The notes under the pieces: model-generated
What the model was told of the DNA's origin: nothing
The model's database searches: none
Seen by the model: the letters and a program-made list of their open reading frames with translations, nothing else
In this document: in pieces, positions 9,102-18,308 of the stretch
Layout of the letters: each line of letters starts with the position of its first letter
How positions within the stretch are numbered: the stretch's first letter is position 1
Translations under genes and position numbers: made by a program
Source: Streptomyces klenkii
Lineage (GTDB): Bacteria; Actinomycetota; Actinomycetes; Streptomycetales; Streptomycetaceae
Assembly (NCBI RefSeq): GCF_003626645.1
Contig: NZ_RBAM01000023.1
Location: 1 to 57,000, forward strand
Direction of reading: 5' to 3'
DNA: 57,000 bases

Positions 9102-12100
9102 GGGGGAGAGGCGGGCTGAGGGGGTGGGGCGCTCAGCCAGCGTCGGATCGCCTCGGCCGTCGTGGGCGCGTGCTGCTCGTTGATGCTCCAGTGGTCGCCG
9201 GGGACGGTCACGGCGACGTGCGGTGACGGCCAGGACGCCGGAGGGAACTCCGGGAGCCGTTCGGCGGCGCGGATCAGCAGCGTGGGAACGTCCGCCGGCT
9301 CCGGGCGCCAGCCGCGGGTCATACGGGTGTAGGCGCCCAGGGCGGCCATGGCCATGTCGTCCACGGCGGCGTCGAACGGCTCGCCCAAGCCGAGCGGGAG
9401 GCGGGCGAGCATGCCGGACAGCCACGGCTCGGCCTCGTGCTCGGTGGTGACGGGGTAGGTGTCGACGAGGACGAGGCCGGCCGGCGGCCTGCCGGAAGCG
9501 GCGAGCCGAGCGGCCACCGAGTGCGCGGGGCAGCCACCCATCGAATAGCCGAGGACGGCGTACGGGCTGTCGCCGACGCGCTCGCGCACGGTGGCGGCGT
9601 GGAGCTCCACGAGGGTCTGCCAGTCCCGGGCGACGGCCTCCCCGTCGGCGACCCCGGGATGCCGGATCTCGACGACCTCGCGCTCACCCGCGAAGCAGGA
9701 GGCCAGCGCCGCGTACCAGGGTGCGCCGAAGTTGGGGGAGAAACCCGGGAAGCACACGAGCAGCGGACTGCCGTCGCCTTCCGCCAGTTCGAGCGGCGCG
9801 AGCGCGTGCTGCGCGCCGGCGGCGCGGTCGAAGGCGGGGACGGCGAGCGACGCGGTCATCAGCAGGCGCATCGCCGCGACGGCATCGCCGGTCTCGCACA
9901 CCCGCCGGTAGAGGGAGGCGAGGGTCTGCGGCGGGCGCGCGGCGGCCTGCTGCGGGCGCGGTGCGGTTTGCGGTGTGACAGGTGGTGCGGTTCGTGGTGC
10001 GGCAGCGGTTCCTTCCGGCAGGGCCGGGGCGAGTTCCTCGTGCAGGCGGCCGGCCAGCTCCGCCGTGCTGGGGTGATCGAACGTGATGGTCGCGGGCAGC
10101 GGCAGGCCGGTCAGCATGCCGAGCCGGTTGCGCAGCAGCACCCCGGTCAGCGAGTCGAAGCCCAGCTCGGTGAAGGCACGCCCGGCGGCCACGGCTGACG
10201 CTTCCGGATGCCCGAGTACGGTGGCGACCTCCGCTCGGACCAGCTCCAGCAGGGCAGGCGCCCGTTCGGGCACGGGCAGCGCCGCGAGCCGTTCGCGCCA
10301 CGCGCCGGGCGACTCGGCGGGGCCGACGCCCGTCGCTTCGCTCCCGGATCGCGCGGCGACCGGGCGGGCCGCGCGCAACAGCCCCCGCAGCGGCGGCGGG
10401 ACGGGGACCTGTCCGGAACGGTTCAACAGCAGCGGCGCGAGCACCGGCTCGCCGCTGCCCAGTGCGGCGTCGAACATCGCCAGCCCCTGCGCGGGGGACA
10501 CCGCGCTCAGCACGCCGCGGTTCTGCCGGTCTTCGGGGCGGTTGGTGCGCGCCGCCATGCCTTCCCTGTCCGCCCACGGCCCCCACACGAGGGAGAGCGC
10601 GGGGAGGCCGAGGGCCGCGCGGTGCTGTGCGAGGGCGTCCAGGAAGGCGTTCGCCGCGGCGTAGCCCGCCTGGCCGGGGTTGCCCAGCACGGCAGCCGCC
10701 GAGGAGAACAGGACGAAGTGCGCCAACGGCAGTTGCCGCGTCAGCTCGTGCAGAAGCCACGCCGCGTCCGCCTTCGGCCGCAGCACCGCCGCCAGCCGCC
10801 GGGGCGTCAGCCTCTCCAGCACCCCGTCGTCCAGGACCCCGGCGGCGTGCACGACGCCGGTCAGCCGGGAGGCGTACGTCCGGACCACGGCCGCCAGCCG
10901 GTCGCGGTCGGCGGCGTCGCAGGCGAGGACGTCCGCGCTGGCACCCGCTTCCTCCAGCGAGGCTTGCAGCCGTCGCGCGCCCGGAGCCCGGAGGCCGTGA
11001 CGGCTGAGGAGCACCAGATGCCGGATGCCGTGCCGGTCAACCAAGTGCCGCGCGAGCAGCCCTCCGAGGGACCCGGTGCCGCCGGTGATCAGCACGGTGC
11101 CGTCGCCGAAGGCCGCTTGGGCCCCGTTGCCGTTGCTGTGTGCCGTCAGGCGGGGAACCTTCACGGTGCCTGCGGCGAGGGAGAGCTGCGGTTCGCCGGT
11201 AGCGAGGGCCGCAGGCAGCAGCCGCAGGGCCCCGGGCCGCCCGTCGGTGTCCACGAGCACGACCCGCCCGGGATACTCCGCCTGCGCCGAACGCACCAGC
11301 CCCCACACGGCGGCAGCGGCCAAGTCCGGTACGGACGCGGTGGCGTCCCGGGTCACCACGACGAGCCGCGCCCCGGGAGCCGCCGGTCCGGACAGCCGGT
11401 CTTGCAGAAGAGCGAGTGCCCGAGCGGTCAGGGCGTGCGTCCCGGCGACCGGACCGTCGCCCTCGGGCGAGCCGGAGAGGGAGACGACGACTATCTCGGG
11501 GGCGGCCCCTGAGGGCACGGAAGGTGAGACGAAAGGTGAGGCGGGGAAAGCGGAACGGAGATTCAGATCGTCGGGCGCGCCTAGGGAAAAGGCTGGTGCC
11601 GCGCCGGTGCCCGTGGGGACAGTGACCCACCGTGGAGCGTAGAGCTCCCCGGTCCGGCCCGCTCCCGCGGATTCGGCCGGGCCCCGCACCGGCCGCGTGG
11701 TCAGGGACTCCACCCGGGCCACCGGCTTCCCCGCGGGATCGGCGAGGTCCACAGCGATGGTGTCCGTACCGGTGGAGCGGACCCGTACGCGCAGTGCCGT
11801 CGCGCCGACGGCGTACACGCTCACGCCCCGCCAGGCGAACGGCATCCGGGCGGGCCCGCCGCCCGGCGCGGCGAGGAGCGTCGCATGCAACGCGCAGTCC
11901 AGCAGGACGGGATGGATGCCGTACTGCCCGGCCTCTTCCCTCGCGCCCTCCGGCAGCCGTATCTCGGCGAACACCTCACCGTCCGGCCTCTTCCAGAGGG
12001 CCGCGACGCCCTGGAAGGCGGGCCCGTACGCGTAACCGGCACCGGCCAGCCGCTCATAAGCGTCGGTGAGATCCACAGGCACGGCACCCGGAGGCGGCCA

Positions 12101-15100
12101 GGTCCCGGCGGCGTTCCCGCGCTGCTCGCCGGGGCTCCCGGCAGCAGGGCCGAGCCGCCCGGTCGCATGGTGCGTCCAGGCGCCCAGCGCGCCCGCCTCC
12201 TCCGCGCGGGAGTGCACCTCGGCGGCGCGTCGGCCGGACCCGTCCGGCTCACCCACGGACACCTGCACCTGGACACGGCCACTGCCACCACCATCGCCAC
12301 CGTGCAGCGACATCGGCAGCGGGGACAGTTGGACGAAGTCCTCCAGGGCCTCCAGCCCGCACGCGTCCCCCGCTTGGAGCGCCATCTCGGCGAACACGGA
12401 GGCCGGTACGAGTGTTTGCCCGGCGACGACGTGATCGCGTAGCCACGGCTGGACCGCGGTGGACAACAGGCCGGTGCACAGCAAGCGCTCCGTGCCGGGC
12501 AGAGTCGTCACCTGCGTCAGCAGGGGGTGGCCGTGCGCACCGCCCGCGGTGGGCGACGGGGTGCCGGGGCCGGACAGCCAGTAGCGCCGCCGCTGGAACG
12601 GATACGTCGGCAGCTCCACCCGCCGCGCGCCGCTGCCCGCGTACACCCCCTGCCAGTCCACCGGCAGGCCGTGCACATGCAGCCGCCCGAGCGCCGTCAG
12701 GACCTCGACCGGTTCCCGCGCGCCGGATCGCACGACGGCCGTGAACATGCGCCCCTCACCGGCGAAGGCGCCCGCTGCCGCCGCGGTGAGCTGCGCGCCG
12801 GGGCCGACCTCCGCGAACGCGGTCACACGCTCCTCGTCCACGAGCCGCCGTACGACGTCCCCGAACCGTACGGTCCCGCGCGCATGGCGCACCCAGTACG
12901 CCGCAGAGCGCAGATCGTCCCCGGCGGCCGGACGCCCTGTCAGCGCCGACATCACGGGGATGCGCGGCGGCCGGTACGCGAACCGGGCCGCAACCCGGCC
13001 GAACTCGGCGAGCATCGGATCCACCAGCGGCGAATGGAAAGCGTGACCGGTCCGCAGCCGCGTCGTACGGCGCCCGCGCGCGGCGAAGCGGGCCGCGACG
13101 GCGAGCACGGCCGCCTCCTCCCCGGAGAGGACGACCGACCGCGGACCGTTCACCGCAGCGACGGCAACGCGCTCGCTCGGCCCGCCGGAGGCCGCCAGTG
13201 ACTCCACGGCCTCCACCGCCTCCTTCTCGGAGGCGTTGACCGCCACCATGGCCCCGTTCCCGGGCAGCCCCCGCATCAGCCGGCCCCGCGCCGCGACCAG
13301 CGTCACGGCATCCTCCTCCCGCAGAACGCCCGCCGCATGCGCGGCCGCCACCTCCCCGACGGAGTGCCCGGCCAGGACGTCCGGCCGTACGCCCCACGAC
13401 TCCAGCAACCGGAACAGCGCCACCTCGAAGGCGAACAGGCCCGCCTGCGCGAAATCGGGACGCTCCAGCAGCGCGGCGTCGCCGCTGCCCTCCTCCGCCC
13501 ACAGCACGGCACGCAGGGGCCGCCCGAAGCCCCTGGCGCACCCGGCTTCTCCCTCCTCCTCGGCGTCGAACCGTTCGCACAACGCGTCGAAGGCGGCGGC
13601 GAAAGCCGGGAAGGCACCGTGCAGTCCCCGCCCCATGCCGGGCCGCTGCGCCCCCTGGCCGGTGAACAGCAGCGCCAGCCGCCCCGGGGAAGCCGGCTCT
13701 TCCCCGGAGCCGGGCCTGTCGGCCTCGCCGAGCGCGTCCAGTGCGCTCAGCAGCGCCGCGCGGTCACCCGCCGGCACGGCCGCACGGTGTGCGAGCGCGG
13801 CCCGGGTCGTGGCCAGGGAGAATGCGACGTCCAGCGGGCGCAGCCGCGGCTGCTGCCGCAGCAGGGACGCGGTCCGGCGGGCCTGCGCGCGCAGGGCCTG
13901 CGGGTCGGCGCCCGACAGCACGAGCGGCGGCACCGCCTTCCGAGGCTCTGCCGGCTGAGGCCGCGGCCCGGGCAGCTCCGGCCCGGCGAGCTCCGGCCCG
14001 GCGGTCTCTTCGACGGCCTCCTCCAGGATGACGTGGGCGTTGGTCCCGCCGATGCCGAACGCCGACACCCCGGCCCGTCGCGGCATCCCGGGCGCGGGCC
14101 GCCACTCCTCCTCCCGGACCGGCAGCCGTACGCCGCCCTGCGACCAGTCCACGTGCGGGGACGGCTCCTCGCAGTGCAGGATGCGCGGCAGCCGCCCGTG
14201 ACGCATCGCCTGGACGGTCTTGATGACACCGCCGACCCCGGCCGCGGCCTGGCTGTGCCCGATGTTGGACTTCAGCGCGCCGAGCCACAACGGCCGGTCG
14301 CCGGGCCGCCCTTGCCCGTACACGGCCGCCAGCGCCCGCGCCTCCACGGGGTCGCCGAGGGCCGTGCCGGTGCCGTGCGTCTCGACCGTGTCGATGTCGG
14401 CCGGGGACAGCCCCGCGTCGGCCAGGGCCCGGCGGATCACCTGCTGCTGGGCCGGACCGCTGGGTGCGGTCAGCCCGTTGGAGGCGCCGTCGGAGCCGAC
14501 GGCCGAGCCGCGGAGCAGGGCCAGCACCGGGTGGCCGTTGCGCCGCGCGTCGGACAGCCGCTCCAGCAGCACCACTCCCGCGCCCTCGGCCCATGCGGTG
14601 CCGTCGGCCGCGGCCGCGAACGGCTTGCACCGGCCGTCCGGCGCCAGGCCGCGCAGCCTGCTGAAGGCGACGAACGGCGCCGGCGTGGCCATCACGGTGA
14701 CGCCCCCGGCCACGGCCAGCGCGCACTCTCCGGAGCGCAGCGCCCGCGCGGCCTGGTCCATCGCCACCAGCGACGACGAGCAGGCGGTGTCCAGCGTCAC
14801 GGCGGGCCCGTGCAGACCCAGGGTGTACGCGATGCGGCCGGACGCCACGCTGCCGGACGAGCCCAGCGCGAGATGCGCCTCGAGGTCGTGCGGACCGTGG
14901 TGCAGGAAGCGGGCCGCGTAGTCGTCGTGCATCACGCCGATGAAGACGCCGGTGTCGCTGCCGCGCAGGGTCGCGGGATCGATGCCCGCCCGTTCGCAGA
15001 GCTCCCACGTGGTCTCCAGCAGCAGCCGCTGCTGCGGATCCGTGGCCAGCGCCTCGCGCGGGGACATCCCGAAGAACGCGGCGTCGAAGTCGGCCGCCCG

Positions 15101-17224
15101 GCGCAGGAATCCGCCGCGCCGGGTGACGGAGGTGCCGGGTTGGTCCGGGTCGGGGGAGTAGAGGGAGCCGAGGTCCCAGTCGCGGTCCTCGGGGAAGTCC
15201 GAGGTCGCGTCGGCCCCGTCCGTAACCAGCTGCCACAGCTCCTCGGGGGAGGTGACGTCCTCCCCGTCGCCCGGGTACCGGCACGCCATGGCGACGATGG
15301 CCACGGGCTCCTGCGAGAGCGTACGCGGCCCCCTGCCGGTGGCCCGGGGCGCAGGCGGTCCGGGCAGCGGCCCGCCCGGCAGCGTCGAATGGAGGAACCC
15401 GGTCACGGCGGCGGGCGTCGGGTGGTCGAACACCAGGGTGACCGGCAGCTCCAGGCCGGTGGCCGCGCCGAGCCGGTCGCGCAGCAGCACACCCAGGAGG
15501 GACGTGAACCCGAAGGCGGTGAAGGGCCGGTCCGCCTCCAGATCCTGCACAGGTGCTCCGCACGCATCCGCTGTCGCTGCGAGCACGAGACGCAGGACGG
15601 CGTCGTACCGCGCGGACGGTGCCAGGTCGTGCAGGCGCCGGCCGAGGGCGGCCGCGGCGTCCTCGCGGGCCGCCACCAGCCGCTCGGCCAGCTCGCGGGC
15701 CAGCGCCGGGCGGTCGGTCTTGCCGGTGGCGGTACGGGGCACGGCACCCGTCTCGTACACCTCGTCGGGCACCTTGAAGCCCGACAGCCGCTCCCGGCAC
15801 TCGGCGCGCAGCCGGCCGGCGTCGATGCCCCGGGGGCCGGGGACCACGAACGCGACCGGCACCTCGCCCAGCACATCGTGCGGCTTGCCGATGACGGCCG
15901 CGTCGACGACGCCGGGGCAGGCGAGCAACACCTGCTCGACCTCGACCGGGTTGACGTTCTCGCCGCCACGGATGATCAGTTCCTTGACGCGGCCCGTGAC
16001 CCGCAGACCGCCGCTGCGGGTGCGGCGCCCGAGGTCCCCCGTGCGGAACCAGCCGTCCTCGAACGCCCGGGCGGTGTCGTCCGGGCGGCCGTGGTACCCG
16101 AGCATGAGGTTCGGACCCCGGACCCGGATCTCCCCCTCCCCGCCACCGGCCACCTCGCCGCCGCTCACGGGATCGGCCAGCCGCACCTCGACGCCGGGCA
16201 GCGGCGGCCCGGCGGAGCCGTCGTCCCGGGGGCCGCCGGGACGGGCGACCGCGATCTTCCCGCAGGTCTCGGTGCTGCCGTAGCCGTCGAGCAACGGAGC
16301 GCCCAGCAGCAGCTCGGCGTCCGCCCGCAGCGCCGGGGGACAAGGCGCGCCCGCGGTGACGCACAGGCGCAGGCCGGGCCGCGGCCGCCGGCCCTCGCGC
16401 GCGGCCTCCACCAGCAGGTGGTAGGTGGCGGGCACGCCGGCCAGGACGGTGAACGCTCCTTCGGCGAGCGCGTCCGCGACGCTCGCACCCCGTTCGAGGA
16501 GGTACGCGCCCGCCCCCACGGCGACCACGCCCAGCAGGCCCAGGGAGAGCGCGTAGGCGTGGGAGACCGGCAGCGGCCACAGCAGCCGGTCCTGCGGCCC
16601 CAGCCCCCACAGCGGCGCGTAGGCCGCGGCCACCGACCAGAGCGCGGCGCGCTGACTGGAGACCACGCCCTTGCTCCGCCCTGTGGTGCCCGACGTGTAG
16701 AGGATCCAGGCGGGCTCGTCCAGACCCAGGTCGTCCCGGGGAGACGCGCCGGGATCCGTCCGGGCGAGCTGCTCGAAGAGGTGCGTGCCCGCGGGCAGTG
16801 CGCCGGGCACGGCGCCCGTGTCCACGGCCACGGTCAGCGGCAGGCCGGCGGTCGTCCGGGCGACCCGGGGGAGCAGCATGTCCTCGGTGATGACCGCGAC
16901 CGCGCCGCTGTCAGCGAGGAGATGCGCCAGCTCCTCGTCCGCCGCCCCGGGATCGAGCAGGACGCCCACCGCCCCCGACCGCAGCACTGAGAGAAGGCTC
17001 TCCGGCATCTCGACCCGGTTGCCCAGCAGGAGCGCCACCCGCTCCCCGCGCCGCACCCCCAGCCGTACGAGATGACCGGCCAGCCGTGCCGTCCGCTCCT
17101 CCAGCTCCCGGTACGTCACGCCCCGCCGGGCGTCCTGGAAGGCGGCCCTCCTCCCGGCCCGTGCCGCATGTTCCCGCAGCATGCCGGGCACCGCACGGAT
17201 CAACTCGCCGCGTACGTCCGCCAT
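9050..17224 (-). CDS. Single-protein type I polyketide synthase: CoA ligase-ACP-KS-AT-DH-KR-ACP-TE
   Basis: 2724 aa. An adenylate-forming CoA-ligase-like domain (about 1-510, YTSGTTGRSKG near 178) activates a carboxylic acid starter. It is followed by a carrier (Ser575 in GFTSL), a ketosynthase (about 640-1065, Cys815 in DTACSSS), an acyltransferase (Ser1288 in GHSVG, with HAFHS downstream, which predicts malonyl-CoA), a dehydratase (His1598 in HVVAGQTLVP, Asp1776 in HPVLLDCALH), and a ketoreductase (Ser2175, Tyr2188, LDD signature of B-type KRs). A second carrier (Ser2358 in GFDSL) and a thioesterase (Ser2561 in GYSMGG, His2678) complete it. All catalytic residues are present. One extension would give an alpha,beta-unsaturated acyl product released by the TE; iterative use is possible. 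ATG 17224 is preferred over GTG 17230 because AAGAGG lies 9-10 bases upstream. No tailoring gene is adjacent. Confidence 0.95.
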   Translation of the reverse strand: MADVRGELIRAVPGMLREHAARAGRRAAFQDARRGVTYRELEERTARLAGHLVRLGVRRGERVALLLGNRVEMPESLLSVLRSGAVGVLLDPGAADEELAHLLADSGAVAVITEDMLLPRVARTTAGLPLTVAVDTGAVPGALPAGTHLFEQLARTDPGASPRDDLGLDEPAWILYTSGTTGRSKGVVSSQRAALWSVAAAYAPLWGLGPQDRLLWPLPVSHAYALSLGLLGVVAVGAGAYLLERGASVADALAEGAFTVLAGVPATYHLLVEAAREGRRPRPGLRLCVTAGAPCPPALRADAELLLGAPLLDGYGSTETCGKIAVARPGGPRDDGSAGPPLPGVEVRLADPVSGGEVAGGGEGEIRVRGPNLMLGYHGRPDDTARAFEDGWFRTGDLGRRTRSGGLRVTGRVKELIIRGGENVNPVEVEQVLLACPGVVDAAVIGKPHDVLGEVPVAFVVPGPRGIDAGRLRAECRERLSGFKVPDEVYETGAVPRTATGKTDRPALARELAERLVAAREDAAAALGRRLHDLAPSARYDAVLRLVLAATADACGAPVQDLEADRPFTAFGFTSLLGVLLRDRLGAATGLELPVTLVFDHPTPAAVTGFLHSTLPGGPLPGPPAPRATGRGPRTLSQEPVAIVAMACRYPGDGEDVTSPEELWQLVTDGADATSDFPEDRDWDLGSLYSPDPDQPGTSVTRRGGFLRRAADFDAAFFGMSPREALATDPQQRLLLETTWELCERAGIDPATLRGSDTGVFIGVMHDDYAARFLHHGPHDLEAHLALGSSGSVASGRIAYTLGLHGPAVTLDTACSSSLVAMDQAARALRSGECALAVAGGVTVMATPAPFVAFSRLRGLAPDGRCKPFAAAADGTAWAEGAGVVLLERLSDARRNGHPVLALLRGSAVGSDGASNGLTAPSGPAQQQVIRRALADAGLSPADIDTVETHGTGTALGDPVEARALAAVYGQGRPGDRPLWLGALKSNIGHSQAAAGVGGVIKTVQAMRHGRLPRILHCEEPSPHVDWSQGGVRLPVREEEWRPAPGMPRRAGVSAFGIGGTNAHVILEEAVEETAGPELAGPELPGPRPQPAEPRKAVPPLVLSGADPQALRAQARRTASLLRQQPRLRPLDVAFSLATTRAALAHRAAVPAGDRAALLSALDALGEADRPGSGEEPASPGRLALLFTGQGAQRPGMGRGLHGAFPAFAAAFDALCERFDAEEEGEAGCARGFGRPLRAVLWAEEGSGDAALLERPDFAQAGLFAFEVALFRLLESWGVRPDVLAGHSVGEVAAAHAAGVLREEDAVTLVAARGRLMRGLPGNGAMVAVNASEKEAVEAVESLAASGGPSERVAVAAVNGPRSVVLSGEEAAVLAVAARFAARGRRTTRLRTGHAFHSPLVDPMLAEFGRVAARFAYRPPRIPVMSALTGRPAAGDDLRSAAYWVRHARGTVRFGDVVRRLVDEERVTAFAEVGPGAQLTAAAAGAFAGEGRMFTAVVRSGAREPVEVLTALGRLHVHGLPVDWQGVYAGSGARRVELPTYPFQRRRYWLSGPGTPSPTAGGAHGHPLLTQVTTLPGTERLLCTGLLSTAVQPWLRDHVVAGQTLVPASVFAEMALQAGDACGLEALEDFVQLSPLPMSLHGGDGGGSGRVQVQVSVGEPDGSGRRAAEVHSRAEEAGALGAWTHHATGRLGPAAGSPGEQRGNAAGTWPPPGAVPVDLTDAYERLAGAGYAYGPAFQGVAALWKRPDGEVFAEIRLPEGAREEAGQYGIHPVLLDCALHATLLAAPGGGPARMPFAWRGVSVYAVGATALRVRVRSTGTDTIAVDLADPAGKPVARVESLTTRPVRGPAESAGAGRTGELYAPRWVTVPTGTGAAPAFSLGAPDDLNLRSAFPASPFVSPSVPSGAAPEIVVVSLSGSPEGDGPVAGTHALTARALALLQDRLSGPAAPGARLVVVTRDATASVPDLAAAAVWGLVRSAQAEYPGRVVLVDTDGRPGALRLLPAALATGEPQLSLAAGTVKVPRLTAHSNGNGAQAAFGDGTVLITGGTGSLGGLLARHLVDRHGIRHLVLLSRHGLRAPGARRLQASLEEAGASADVLACDAADRDRLAAVVRTYASRLTGVVHAAGVLDDGVLERLTPRRLAAVLRPKADAAWLLHELTRQLPLAHFVLFSSAAAVLGNPGQAGYAAANAFLDALAQHRAALGLPALSLVWGPWADREGMAARTNRPEDRQNRGVLSAVSPAQGLAMFDAALGSGEPVLAPLLLNRSGQVPVPPPLRGLLRAARPVAARSGSEATGVGPAESPGAWRERLAALPVPERAPALLELVRAEVATVLGHPEASAVAAGRAFTELGFDSLTGVLLRNRLGMLTGLPLPATITFDHPSTAELAGRLHEELAPALPEGTAAAPRTAPPVTPQTAPRPQQAAARPPQTLASLYRRVCETGDAVAAMRLLMTASLAVPAFDRAAGAQHALAPLELAEGDGSPLLVCFPGFSPNFGAPWYAALASCFAGEREVVEIRHPGVADGEAVARDWQTLVELHAATVRERVGDSPYAVLGYSMGGCPAHSVAARLAASGRPPAGLVLVDTYPVTTEHEAEPWLSGMLARLPLGLGEPFDAAVDDMAMAALGAYTRMTRGWRPEPADVPTLLIRAAERLPEFPPASWPSPHVAVTVPGDHWSINEQHAPTTAEAIRRWLSAPPPQPASPPHSSKTIRPSNDTVRPK

Positions 17225-17511
17225 CCCCACCCACCTCTTCGGCCACCGGGTCGAACGCCATCACTCGCGCCCGCACACCGTACCGATCTGTCTTGGCCGA
17301 TGCCGCCCGAAGGCGGCGCTGCTGTCTGCGGCCGTCTCCTTGGGCGATGCCCGTACCAGCAGGCCCACTTGGCCCGGTACACGCACCGTCACCCTGAGTG
17401 CCGGATTTGCCGAATAAAGAGATCGATGGCATTTTCGTTCCGTTTGCGGCAATGCCTGGCGGGAAGCCTGGCAGCGGGCGATCCGGCGATGGGCGGGGGA
17501 GTGCGATAGTG

Positions 17512-18273
17512 ATGGGACATCAGTTGCATCAGGTGCGGGTCGGGGCAGGCGTGGCGCTGGTGTGCGCGGCAGGGCTGGCACTGGCCGGCTGCGGCGGGAA
17601 CAGCTCGGACAGCAAGGCCGACGGCTCGAGGTCGCCGTCCCGGAGCGCATCCCCGTCCCGTTCGTCCTCGTCCTCGGCCCCGTCGCCGGGGGACGGGAAG
17701 GGGAGCGGCGGCCGCGACGTCCTGCCGGGCCTGCCGTCGGCGGGCGAGGCCCGCAAGGAGCTGTCCGGCCTGACGGTGGCCAAGCCCCGGCCGATGACCG
17801 GCTACAGCCGCGACAAGTTCCCGCACTGGGCCCAGCAGGGCAACAAGTGCGACACCCGTGAGACGGCCCTGGAGCGCGACGGCCGGGACGTGAAGCGCGA
17901 CGACCAGTGCCGGGCGGTGTCCGGCACCTGGCAGAGCCTCTACGACGGCAAGACCTTCACGTCCGCCTCCCAGGTCGACATCGACCACATCGTCCCACTG
18001 GCCAACGCCTGGCGCTCCGGCGCCGACCAGTGGACCACCGACAAGCGCAAGGCCTTCGCCAACGACCTCACGCACCCTCAGGTGCTCACCGTCTCCGCGG
18101 CGTCGAACCGCAGCAAGGGCGACCAGAGCCCCGACCAGTGGCAGCCCCCGTCGAAGGCCGCCTGGTGCGTGTACAGCCGGGCCTGGACCTCGGTGAAGTC
18201 CACCTACGGCCTGACCGTCACCGACGACGAGAAGAAGATGCTCACCACCATGCTGGACACCTGCACCTCCTGA
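17512..18273 (+). CDS. Lipoprotein with HNH endonuclease (GmrSD/DUF1524-like) domain
   Basis: 253 aa. A type II signal peptide ends at LALAGC, so the protein is lipidated and faces outward. A Ser/Pro-rich linker (about 30-65) precedes the nuclease region (about 85-250). That region holds the core VDIDHIVPLANAW, whose DHIVPL is the beta-beta-alpha metal motif, and a later Asn-rich NRSKGDQSPDQWQPP segment that is standard for this family. Small secreted HNH nucleases of this type are frequent in Streptomyces and probably cut extracellular DNA. ATG 17512 (or GTG 17509 directly before it) follows GGGGGA. It converges on the deiminase gene with a 35-bp gap. Cys pairs in the domain fit an extracytoplasmic setting. 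Confidence 0.9.
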   Translation: MGHQLHQVRVGAGVALVCAAGLALAGCGGNSSDSKADGSRSPSRSASPSRSSSSSAPSPGDGKGSGGRDVLPGLPSAGEARKELSGLTVAKPRPMTGYSRDKFPHWAQQGNKCDTRETALERDGRDVKRDDQCRAVSGTWQSLYDGKTFTSASQVDIDHIVPLANAWRSGADQWTTDKRKAFANDLTHPQVLTVSAASNRSKGDQSPDQWQPPSKAAWCVYSRAWTSVKSTYGLTVTDDEKKMLTTMLDTCTS

Positions 18274-18308
18274 CCCCCGCCGACTGAGCCCCGCAGCCTG
18301 ACCCGCTG

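Noticed and set aside
4392..9425. Two 800-plus-codon minus-strand frames across the second giant gene
   Set aside because: Same GC-shadow effect; no ribosome sites or domains, and the second runs into the PKS end in another frame.
13337..16990. 1217-codon plus-strand frame inside the PKS
   Set aside because: Antisense shadow of the CoA ligase, KS and AT coding sequence; composition is His/Gln/Arg-rich nonsense.
17398..17511. N-terminal extension of the HNH lipoprotein
   Set aside because: The extra 38 residues would bury the lipobox signal peptide; the ATG at 17512 gives a normal lipoprotein start.
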